Of a stretch of DNA of 5,316 nucleotides, positions 1-5,316 are shown in pieces. The position numbers were made by a program, and so were the translations under genes. Each line of letters begins with the position of its first letter. Position 1 is the first letter of the stretch. The notes below the pieces were generated by a model. That model was not told where the DNA came from. It made no database searches and saw only the letters and a program-made list of their open reading frames with translations. This DNA is from Pseudomonadota bacterium (GTDB lineage Bacteria > Pseudomonadota > Gammaproteobacteria > Steroidobacterales > Woeseiaceae). The stretch is taken from contig JADFKA010000148.1 of NCBI GenBank assembly GCA_022565135.1, positions 1 through 5,316 of the forward strand, given 5' to 3'.

Positions 1-1745
1 GCACGCGCACCTGCAAAATCGCCCTCCGACAATGCCAGCAGTCCCTCGGTCATGCGCTGATCGAATTCCATTTGCCTGATCGTCACCAGCGTTCGATCAA
101 GACCTTCCTGCGCAGGTTGCCACTCGGGATCGATTGCCACGGCTTGCGCAAAGCTGCGCCGAGCTGCTTCGAGCTCAAGGTCTTTTTCGAATGCAAGACC
201 CTTATCGATCAAGGACAATACCGTGTCAAGATTCCTGGCGCGCGCATATCCGGCCTGCGCAGCCGCGTGGCTCGGGCTGATCGCAACTGCCAATTCGAAG
301 TGCCGTATTGCCTCGACCGCGTCTGCGGCGTCCAGGGCCGCCTGCGCTGCGGCATATGTCGTTGCGAAAACCCGGTCAACCTCGACCAGTAGCGGCTCAA
401 GCTTGTCAATCGCCTCACGGTACTTCGTTTTGGCTGTCGTGTAATCCCGCACAAGATAGGCGTCATCACCTTCGGCATAGGCGGCCTGTGCCTGCTTGTA
501 ACGCAATCCACCCCATCGTTGCACGGCTCGCCGATTCAGTATGTCCATTTTGGACAGTAGCTCGCCAAGCACCGTTTCGGTCTCGGCTCGTGCCACAACA
601 CGCGCGTCGCGGCCCGCAAGGTCATCGATGTTTTCGGTGAATTGCACCCCCCGCCGTTGCCTGGAATCCGGAGTCTCTTGCACATCAGTGGATGCCGACT
701 CGGCGACGGGGTCCACGCTATCCGTTGTGACGGTACCCGGCAGCAAAAATATGACACCGAGAAGCACCGTCATTAATGCCGCCAGACTAAATCCCAGCAT
801 TCGCGGACTAATCCCTGAGCGCTCGAAAATCTCCGGGAGTGGCGTACCCGCTGTGCCTATTTTTGCCGGCCGAATTGCCTCGCTGGCCTCGATGATCACG
901 TCTGCGGTCATGCGTCGCTTGCCGACATATGCGGCCGGTGCCGGCCCCGGTGCGAAACCGGCTGCATCCAGACTGGTCACGATCGATTCTGCATCGGGTC
1001 GTCTGCTTGCATCTTTATCGAGCATGTTGGCGACCAAAGATTGCACGCCCGGCGGTATCGGCGTGCCATGCGCCGCCTGCAGTTGTGCTGGCACGACATG
1101 TAGAATGTCATCGGCAGTCGATGCCGATGCGTACGGTGAGTGCCCAGCAACGAGTTCAAAGATCAGGCCACCCAGAGCGAATACATCGTCAGCCGGCTGC
1201 GGTGGTGCCCCGGCAAGTCGTTGCGGGCTTGACGCGATCAGTGATCCGCCATCTGCATCGACTTTGCCGTCCGCAGCAACACCGAAGTCGATCAGGAACG
1301 GCGCGCCATTGTGGTCGATCAGAATATTGCTGGCTTTGACATCGCAGTGCACGACACCTTTGCCGTGAGCGTATCGAAGCGCATCAGCGACCAATGCGAT
1401 GGGAGGTAGAATGTGCGGCGGTGGTGCGCCCGCAAGTGCGCTGATATCGGCTCCGTCAATGTATTGCAGGCTGTAGAACGCGCATTGCGGATCGTCATTG
1501 AATTCGAATACGCGCACGATGTGCGCATGCATCAGGCGCATGCTGGTCTGCCATTCTTTGCGCAAGCCGGCAACGGACTGTCGATCGTCGGCGAGAATTT
1601 TGAGCGCGACTTGTGCACGCGTCATGCGGTCTGTCGCAAGCCAGGTGACGGCCGCGCCACCACCGCCGAGCCTGCGGACCAGCGTGTAGCGGTTCGCAAG
1701 CTCCGTCCCTTTTTGCAGGTCCTGCATCAGTGGCCGTTCGCTCAT
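1..1745 (-). CDS. Transmembrane Hanks-type Ser/Thr protein kinase with periplasmic TPR-like C-terminus (3' end outside window)
   Basis: The protein phosphorylates Ser/Thr residues with ATP; its targets are unknown. I translated 581 codons from the ATG at 1745-1743, and the frame is still open at base 1. Visible kinase motifs are the glycine loop LGGGGAAV (residues 26-33), VALK with catalytic K49, a likely helix-C E64, the catalytic loop HCDVKASN (133-140, D135, N140), DFG (153-155), DVFALG (187-192) and R249. HCD replaces HRD, making it a non-RD kinase, and the APE motif reads SPQ (173-175). One hydrophobic span at about 317-336 should place the rest in the periplasm. There, helical repeats with TPR-like spacing and Ala-rich faces occur at about 420-445, 470-503, 516-552 and 568 onward. 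The start overlaps the upstream stop as ATGA, and an in-frame TGA lies 12 nt upstream, so only this ATG or the ATG at codon 7 is possible. There is no strong Shine-Dalgarno site, which fits translational coupling. The kinase call is firm; the TPR call is moderate. Confidence 0.94.
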   Translation of the reverse strand, partial: MSERPLMQDLQKGTELANRYTLVRRLGGGGAAVTWLATDRMTRAQVALKILADDRQSVAGLRKEWQTSMRLMHAHIVRVFEFNDDPQCAFYSLQYIDGADISALAGAPPPHILPPIALVADALRYAHGKGVVHCDVKASNILIDHNGAPFLIDFGVAADGKVDADGGSLIASSPQRLAGAPPQPADDVFALGGLIFELVAGHSPYASASTADDILHVVPAQLQAAHGTPIPPGVQSLVANMLDKDASRRPDAESIVTSLDAAGFAPGPAPAAYVGKRRMTADVIIEASEAIRPAKIGTAGTPLPEIFERSGISPRMLGFSLAALMTVLLGVIFLLPGTVTTDSVDPVAESASTDVQETPDSRQRRGVQFTENIDDLAGRDARVVARAETETVLGELLSKMDILNRRAVQRWGGLRYKQAQAAYAEGDDAYLVRDYTTAKTKYREAIDKLEPLLVEVDRVFATTYAAAQAALDAADAVEAIRHFELAVAISPSHAAAQAGYARARNLDTVLSLIDKGLAFEKDLELEAARRSFAQAVAIDPEWQPAQEGLDRTLVTIRQMEFDQRMTEGLLALSEGDFAGAR

Positions 1746-2983
1746 CCGGTCGGTTCAGGGACACGCTCCGGTGCGCTGACATCAGCCGAATCGACGAATC
1801 CGGTTTCAGCCTCGTAGATTTCCTTGAGCAATCGGCGCCAGCTTTCGTACTGTGCAGCGGCCGTGCCAGTAAGGCGACGCGTCTGACCTTCGACGGTGAC
1901 GACCATCGGCGCCGCTTCAGCGCCAAAGGACTCCGACAATTCCTTGATCGCCTCGAGGTGCATAGACGCTTCCGAGCGCCTCGAGAATCCTGCGAACATC
2001 GTCTCAAATCCCTGCGACAGACCGATATTTCTCAGGCTCCGGTTGATGTTTCTCGTATTCCTGCCACCACTGTCCGTATCCACCGCCATTGAACCGGCGA
2101 GCACGACAGCTCCCATCAATATTTGCATGGTGGAGGCACGTTTGACCTGACGATAGTTGATCGCTTCCTCGCGCGCCGTCTTGCGCCACGAGTGGTAGGG
2201 AATGGCGATACCGTAATAGAAATTCGCATAATGTTCGTTGAGCGTATCGACGACGAGTCGATCACGCTCACGAATTTGCCGCAGGCGGTCGACTGACGGA
2301 TCATTCTGCGCGGGCAATCGCACTGCTGTGACCAAGCCATCTGCATCGGTTGCCAAATGTTCCCCGAAAGCTCGCGGCGACATATCGGCAAAGAATTGCA
2401 GCTCCGAAACCTGGCGCACTTGTCGAATCGTTTTTGGCGGCAACTGGGCAACATATGCCCGCAGGTCGTTTGCAATATCGTTAAAGACTTTCTGGTACGG
2501 ATCCTGACGGCGATCGCGATTCCGCGAATAAGACGAAATGCCCGTTTGTGTGCTGTAGTCCCTGCGGTACCATTGCTGTCCTCGCGCATCGGCAACCGAT
2601 ATCTGCAGCACAATGAATTCACCGTCGGACTCTTTGATCGTGCCACTGATGATCACATCGGTGTACGCGTCAAGCGACGGCACTACGCGGACTGCTCCCC
2701 AGTGACCGGTGCCCTGCAGCGTAGTCTTCAAGTGATAGGCAAGGTAGCGCGACTCGGCCGACCGAATTTCGTCGTAAATGCCGGTAGCCGAAGAGTCGTT
2801 CTTGCTTGAGATACCCTCTTTAAAATGGATTATGCCGATGTCGAGCAGCAACGCCTCATCAGGTGGCGCTTGCGCCATGATTAACTCAGTTTCCTGAGCC
2901 GTAACAACCTCATTGACTGTGCAACCTGTCGATGCAAGACAGGTCAAAAAAATTAACAGCGATGTCCCTTTCATCGTACGCAC
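1742..2983 (-). CDS. Uncharacterised 413-residue lipoprotein, co-translated with the kinase
   Basis: I do not recognise a named family. The N-terminus (MRTMKG, then a hydrophobic stretch) ends in ASTGC with the modified cysteine at C21. Ser at -3 is less common than Leu but is allowed in lipoboxes, and Thr at +2 fits sorting to the outer membrane. Residues about 45-180 look like one alpha/beta domain: a strand LLLDIGIIHF, a helix with AESRYLAYHLK, the strands WGAVRVV, DVIISGTI and FIVLQISVAD, then a helix starting DPYQKVFNDIANDL. This order loosely recalls small envelope lipoproteins that assemble on the inner leaflet of the outer membrane (CsgG or LpoB N-terminal type), but that is only an impression. 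Charged helices follow (about 185-280), then a second hydrophobic stretch at 284-301, an Arg/Asn-rich segment, and a helical C-terminus. The start was chosen as the GTG at 2983, seven nt after AGGA; the ATG at 2974 is too far from it. The stop overlaps the kinase start by four bases. Confidence 0.82.
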   Translation of the reverse strand: MRTMKGTSLLIFLTCLASTGCTVNEVVTAQETELIMAQAPPDEALLLDIGIIHFKEGISSKNDSSATGIYDEIRSAESRYLAYHLKTTLQGTGHWGAVRVVPSLDAYTDVIISGTIKESDGEFIVLQISVADARGQQWYRRDYSTQTGISSYSRNRDRRQDPYQKVFNDIANDLRAYVAQLPPKTIRQVRQVSELQFFADMSPRAFGEHLATDADGLVTAVRLPAQNDPSVDRLRQIRERDRLVVDTLNEHYANFYYGIAIPYHSWRKTAREEAINYRQVKRASTMQILMGAVVLAGSMAVDTDSGGRNTRNINRSLRNIGLSQGFETMFAGFSRRSEASMHLEAIKELSESFGAEAAPMVVTVEGQTRRLTGTAAAQYESWRRLLKEIYEAETGFVDSADVSAPERVPEPTG

Positions 2984-2988
2984 TTTAG

Positions 2989-2996
2989 CTTCCTTT
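2989..2996 (-). promoter_or_regulatory. Shine-Dalgarno site that fixes the GTG start of the 413-residue lipoprotein
   Basis: The minus strand reads AAAGGAAG here, followed by CTAAA and GTG at 2983-2981. The AGGA core lies 7 nt from the GTG, a typical spacing, but 16 nt from the in-frame ATG at 2974-2972. This favours GTG initiation and adds three residues (M-R-T) to the basic n-region of the signal peptide. Both starts keep the lipobox intact. Confidence 0.65.
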
Positions 2997-3007
2997 AGAC
3001 CTTGATG

Positions 3008-3044
3008 GGCCCTTATATCCACAGGCCTCTATAGGCCCTTATAT
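3008..3044. repeat. 11-bp direct repeat with small hairpin at the end of the Gly-rich lipoprotein gene
   Basis: The 11-mer GGCCCTTATAT (plus strand) occurs at 3008-3018 and again at 3034-3044, a 26-bp period. The second copy covers the last codons of the Gly-rich lipoprotein gene; the first lies in the 45-nt intergenic spacer. Between them the minus strand reads GGGCCT-ATAG-AGGCCT (3038-3023), a 6-bp stem with one G-U pair whose loop holds the TAG stop. No T-run follows, so it is not a typical intrinsic terminator. It could be a mild attenuator or mRNA-stability element, or just the trace of a short tandem duplication. Confidence 0.5.
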
Positions 3045-4054
3045 TTCCGGTACTCCTCCCACAGGCGATCACGCAATTGCGGATCTTCTTCCACCAACGC
3101 AGCCTCGCGCAGCTGCCGCGCAATAATGTCGTCATCAACCATGATCGGCACATCCTGCGGCGTTCGTTCGCTAATCTCCTCCTGAGACATGGCATCGATC
3201 GGTGATTCCCGTCTTGACCCGGTATTGGCGACGATAATCGACCCACGTGCGCCGGCCGCTTGCTGGCCCAGACTGACGCTGCCGCCGCTACCCGCAGCAC
3301 CACTGCCGAATCCTTCAGTATTTCGTCCCACAGAGGCTATCTCGCGTTGCTCCTCCATCAGTACTTCGTCAAACCCGCCAACCGCCTCATCAAGCTCCTT
3401 GCCGAGCCGCGCCGCTCTTTGTGCAGCGCTTTCCTGCGGAAACTGACCGACGCTGCCGGCGCCGCCCGTGCCCGTCGAACCACCGCTCTCGGCTTCGCTA
3501 TTGCTGGCCGCCGCTGACGCACCACCAATGCACTCACCGGCCTGGCCCATGCCGCCGACACCGCCTGGCAATGCGCCTGTGTCACCGCAATCGCCACTTG
3601 CATCGCCGTCGCCATCCTTCTCTGCTTCATCACCCGCGCTATTGGCTTCCTCGCCGGCACCACCGCCGCCGCTATCCGGCATCGGTGGCACACCCATTGG
3701 ATCTTCGCTTGGGAAACTACCGACATCACCACTCGAGCCGTCGCCTGCATCACCAGAACTGCCTGTTGCGCCGTTATCAGAGCCACCGGGCATGCCACCA
3801 CCGGGCATCCCGCCTGACTCGCCGCCGCCTGACTGCCCGCCACCGGATTGTTCGCCTCCGGATTGGCCGCCGCCACCTGGCGGCGACGGCGGTGTTGGCA
3901 TCCCACCCCCTGATGGCGGTGGCGGCATGCCCGCGCCTCCCGGGGGCGTCTGCACTTCCGTTTTGCATCCGCTCGCAAGCAACGCTGTCAATGCGAGCAC
4001 CAATAGCGGTTTGATCCAGTAGGTAAGCTTTGTGACAGACTGACTGAGCTTCAT
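3029..4054 (-). CDS. Gly/Pro-rich acidic lipoprotein with conserved-looking helical C-terminal tail
   Basis: A 341-residue envelope lipoprotein of unknown function. The signal peptide has a basic n-region (MKLSQSVTK), a hydrophobic core (about 16-27) and a clear lipobox LASGC with C30; Lys at +2 does not block outer-membrane sorting. Residues 36-205 are low complexity: Pro-rich first, then pentapeptide repeats of the type QSGGG and MPGGG (64-92), then an acidic Gly/Asp/Glu/Ser stretch. Two further cysteines, C156 and C175, could form a disulfide. A helical segment rich in Ala, Glu and Arg follows at about 207-242, another Gly-rich linker at 246-270, and a charged tail (about 290-341) with VDDDIIARQLREAA and LWEEYRKYKG. 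The body looks disordered, so the tail and the helix at 207-242 are the likeliest binding parts. The ATG at 4054 has GAGGG 8 nt upstream. The next gene follows after 45 nt, probably in the same transcript. Codon use matches the neighbours apart from the Gly/Pro bias. Confidence 0.85.
   Translation of the reverse strand: MKLSQSVTKLTYWIKPLLVLALTALLASGCKTEVQTPPGGAGMPPPPSGGGMPTPPSPPGGGGQSGGEQSGGGQSGGGESGGMPGGGMPGGSDNGATGSSGDAGDGSSGDVGSFPSEDPMGVPPMPDSGGGGAGEEANSAGDEAEKDGDGDASGDCGDTGALPGGVGGMGQAGECIGGASAAASNSEAESGGSTGTGGAGSVGQFPQESAAQRAARLGKELDEAVGGFDEVLMEEQREIASVGRNTEGFGSGAAGSGGSVSLGQQAAGARGSIIVANTGSRRESPIDAMSQEEISERTPQDVPIMVDDDIIARQLREAALVEEDPQLRDRLWEEYRKYKGL
3779..3865 (-). repeat. In-frame 15-bp tandem repeats encoding Gly-rich pentapeptides
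   Basis: Six consecutive five-codon units encode QSGGE, QSGGG, QSGGG, ESGGM-type and then MPGGG, MPGGS-type pentapeptides (residues 64-92 of the Gly-rich lipoprotein, with the two types sharing a Met at the junction). The DNA units are degenerate, with third-position changes, so the array is not freshly duplicated. Because the period is a multiple of three, gain or loss of units would change linker length without a frameshift. Confidence 0.7.
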
Positions 4055-4062
4055 TGTCCTGA

Positions 4063-4067
4063 CCCTC
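4063..4067 (-). promoter_or_regulatory. Shine-Dalgarno site of the Gly-rich lipoprotein gene
   Basis: The minus strand reads GAGGG, followed by an 8-nt spacer and the ATG at 4054. A second purine run, AGGA, is only 2 nt from the ATG and is too close to act. This supports the annotated start, which also gives a complete signal peptide. Confidence 0.6.
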
Positions 4068-4219
4068 TATGTTGCGAGGTGTGGCGGCGAACGATTCATC
4101 GCCAGCCGCGGCAGTTTCGAGCACCGTTCATTAGGGTTTGAGCGGTAAAACCGGGTTCGAGTTCCATCATAATCGGTCCCGCAAGACCCTCGAGCGATGG
4201 CTACCCACCTACCCTGACG

Positions 4220-4248
4220 ATAATACGTGCCCGGGACGCGATCAACAC
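4220..4248 (-). promoter_or_regulatory. Weak sigma70-like promoter candidate for the lipoprotein-kinase genes
   Basis: On the minus strand a -10-like TATTAT (4225-4220) matches five of six consensus bases. At the best spacing of 17 nt the -35 position reads GTGTTG, a poor match; the better-looking TTGATC lies only 14 nt upstream. If used, it would leave an untranslated leader of roughly 160 nt before the ATG at 4054. The call is tentative and rests mainly on the -10 and on the position in the gap. Confidence 0.2.
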
Positions 4249-4311
4249 CCCTGATCACTACTTAACGCGGCCGGCACCTCTGGCGTTGACAGAATTGCAA
4301 TATGTCATTTA

Positions 4312-5160
4312 CTAATCGACCTTGATGCCCAGTTTATCGGCTCTACGGCCCGGTTTGCGGTACAGGATCAGCGATAAATCGTCAGGTTTGCTTGGCTGCT
4401 CAGAAGATGTTCCAGCCATGCGCCGCCTGGCGAGCGCTATCACAGCGCTGGCCGCAGCATCGATCGAACCAATCCTGATGCGCTCGATGATTTCTTCCAC
4501 ATGCACATTGTCCATAAGCCCGTCGCTGGCAATCATTATGGTATCGCGCGGCATGAGCCCGACCTCGGTGCCCACATCGATGCGCATGTCTTTCGTGCCA
4601 AGAAAATTGGATACCAGGTGGCGCTCGGCATGGTGCAATGCCTCATGCTGATCGAGAAATCCTGCTTCGACCGCGAATCCGGTCGGAGAATGCACTTGTG
4701 TCTGAAATTTTATGCAGCCGCGATTGCCGACAATCATCGCCTCTGAATCGCCTATCTGATACGCACGAACATGCAGGCCCTCAATCGCAATGACGGTCAA
4801 AGTTGTTGCGGCGCCATTGACCACGTTTTGTACGGCGACATTTGCTGCCTCGATGCCGTCAAGGATAGCGGTGCGTAAGAGCACCGACTCTGCCAGCGGC
4901 GCTTGCAGGGATTTCGCGAGTGTCGTTACAGCAGTGAGTGATGCCCGCTTGCCCGCAGGCAATCCGCCAGCACCATCAGCAACGACGAGGACCGCGGATT
5001 GCGAACCGCACGGGATGACGGCCACCGTATCTTCGTTTTCAGAATCCTTGTCCGGCGATCGGCACGTGTAAGCGACGAACTCTCCACCGCCGACAGAACC
5101 GCGCTGCCGATCGGGCGAACTAGTGTCGTCAAGCAGCAATATGTCATCATTTAGCGTCAC
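4312..5160 (-). CDS. PP2C-family Ser/Thr protein phosphatase
   Basis: A 282-residue metal-dependent (Mn/Mg) phosphatase that removes phosphate from Ser/Thr residues; it has no signal peptide or membrane span and so acts in the cytoplasm. The PPM/PP2C motifs appear in order: NED at 42-44, VVADGAGG at 59-66 (metal ligand D62), GAATTLTV at 116-123, QIGDSEA at 135-141, ASDGLMDN at 211-218 (metal ligand D213) and KPDDLSLIL at 258-266 (metal ligand D261). The full set suggests an active enzyme, and the length fits a stand-alone bacterial PP2C domain. The first 25 or so residues, rich in Asp and Ser, precede the fold and are probably flexible. The start is GTG at 5160-5158 with GGAG five nt upstream. 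The upstream gene ends 18 nt before it, indicating an operon. The obvious role is to reverse phosphorylation by the kinase encoded further down, and perhaps by another kinase upstream. That pairing is inferred from gene order. Confidence 0.94.
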   Translation of the reverse strand: MTLNDDILLLDDTSSPDRQRGSVGGGEFVAYTCRSPDKDSENEDTVAVIPCGSQSAVLVVADGAGGLPAGKRASLTAVTTLAKSLQAPLAESVLLRTAILDGIEAANVAVQNVVNGAATTLTVIAIEGLHVRAYQIGDSEAMIVGNRGCIKFQTQVHSPTGFAVEAGFLDQHEALHHAERHLVSNFLGTKDMRIDVGTEVGLMPRDTIMIASDGLMDNVHVEEIIERIRIGSIDAAASAVIALARRRMAGTSSEQPSKPDDLSLILYRKPGRRADKLGIKVD

Positions 5161-5165
5161 TATCG

Positions 5166-5169
5166 CTCC
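5166..5169 (-). promoter_or_regulatory. Shine-Dalgarno site of the phosphatase gene
   Basis: GGAG on the minus strand lies 5 nt before the GTG at 5160-5158. No in-frame ATG occurs in the first dozen codons, so GTG is the sensible start. Confidence 0.6.
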
Positions 5170-5178
5170 GCCGCAGCG

Positions 5179-5316
5179 CTACGCGCGCTGCACTGGCTCC
5201 CGACACCAACCGCAATAATTCCAGAAATCTTTCGCGACGCCCCATCGACAAGCTTTGCATGCGTGTTTATCGCCCGTGATTTTCCACGGTCTGCGCACCT
5301 TGGTCCGGCACCATGG
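5179..5316 (-). CDS. C-terminal end of a zinc-ribbon protein (5' part outside window)
   Basis: The frame is open from the right edge to a TAG at 5181-5179 and gives 45 residues beginning PWCR and ending EPVQRA. Cysteines sit at 3, 20, 23, 35 and 38. They form CKAC (20-23) and CGWC (35-38), while C3 in PWC would complete another CxxC if the residue just outside the window is Cys. Two CxxC pairs about 12 residues apart, with several Trp and Arg/Lys residues, is the look of a (double) zinc ribbon that binds structural zinc and often mediates protein or nucleic-acid contacts. The main part of the protein is not visible, so its function cannot be told; such tails occur at the ends of many unrelated proteins, including some bacterial kinases. 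The 18-nt gap to the phosphatase start suggests co-transcription. Confidence 0.65.
   Translation of the reverse strand, partial: PWCRTKVRRPWKITGDKHACKACRWGVAKDFWNYCGWCREPVQRA

Larger units (their letters stand above)
4055..4311. other. 257-nt non-coding gap between phosphatase and lipoprotein genes
   Basis: No convincing gene lies here. It is by far the longest spacer in the window and so the best place for a promoter serving the two lipoprotein genes and the kinase. It holds a weak promoter-like site, the near-identical direct repeats GGGTTTGAG (4134-4142) and GGGTTCGAG (4153-4161) spaced 19 bp apart, and the small inverted repeat CGGT-AAA-ACCG (4143-4153) between them. I see no hairpin plus T-run downstream of the phosphatase stop, so transcription may read through from the phosphatase gene. 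Confidence 0.6.

Noticed and set aside
541..1368. Long plus-strand open frame of 275 codons opposite the kinase gene
   Set aside because: It is antisense to clear kinase motifs, and its Ser/Ala/Thr-rich composition is what the reverse complement of GC-rich coding DNA gives. It shows no domain.
1495..2007. Minus-strand open frame of 170 codons spanning the lipoprotein-kinase junction
   Set aside because: It is out of frame with both genes, Arg/Ser-rich and without motifs; the ATGA junction of the two real genes explains the region.
2972..2974. ATG as start of the 413-residue lipoprotein
   Set aside because: It would also give a usable signal peptide, but the Shine-Dalgarno site is 16 nt away; the in-frame GTG at 2983-2981 has the proper spacing.
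3468..4022. Pro/Ser-rich plus-strand open frame of 184 codons
   Set aside because: It is the complement of the Gly-rich repeats (Gly codons read as Pro/Ala on the other strand). The minus-strand frame has a signal peptide, lipobox and ribosome binding site.
4143..4153. Inverted repeat CGGT-AAA-ACCG as an intrinsic terminator of the phosphatase gene
   Set aside because: The stem is only 4 bp, no T-run follows on the minus strand, and it lies more than 150 nt from the phosphatase stop.
4151..4170. tRNA-like T-loop sequence GGTTCGAGTTCC
   Set aside because: The flanking bases do not form a T-stem, and no anticodon or acceptor stem can be drawn on either strand.
4067..4258. Small minus-strand open frame of 63 codons in the 257-nt gap
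   Set aside because: It starts at a GTG without a Shine-Dalgarno site and shows no recognisable motif. I cannot exclude it, but nothing supports it.

Overview
All convincing genes in this window lie on the minus strand, so the region reads from right to left. The organism is most likely a Gram-negative, moderately GC-rich bacterium. This rests on two lipoprotein signal peptides, a transmembrane Hanks-type kinase, a bias toward G/C in third codon positions and compact minus-strand gene packing. A gammaproteobacterium is my best guess, from the general look of the proteins only; no ribosomal or other taxonomic marker is present.

Layout in transcription order: (1) 5316-5179, the last 45 codons of a gene whose product ends in a cysteine- and tryptophan-rich zinc-ribbon-like tail. 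(2) 5160-4312, an 18-nt gap away, a complete cytoplasmic PP2C-family Ser/Thr phosphatase with all the usual metal-binding motifs. (3) 4311-4055, a 257-nt non-coding gap with weak promoter-like and repeat elements. (4) 4054-3029, a lipoprotein with a long Gly/Pro/Asp/Glu-rich low-complexity body and a helical, charged C-terminal tail. (5) 2983-1742, a second lipoprotein of 413 residues, of no family I can name. Its GTG start is set by a good Shine-Dalgarno site. (6) 1745 to the left edge, a transmembrane Ser/Thr protein kinase whose start overlaps the preceding stop as ATGA. Its C-terminal part is predicted to be periplasmic and TPR-like, and it runs off the window.

Taken together, this looks like a reversible protein-phosphorylation module tied to the cell envelope. 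A cytoplasmic kinase domain is connected through one membrane span to a periplasmic repeat domain. A soluble PP2C phosphatase can reverse the phosphorylation, and two lipoproteins, probably in the outer membrane, are encoded next to the kinase. The 4-nt overlap strongly suggests that the second lipoprotein and the kinase are co-translated. That the lipoproteins are sensors, partners or outputs of the kinase is inference from gene order. No tRNA, rRNA, CRISPR array, insertion sequence or phage gene was seen.
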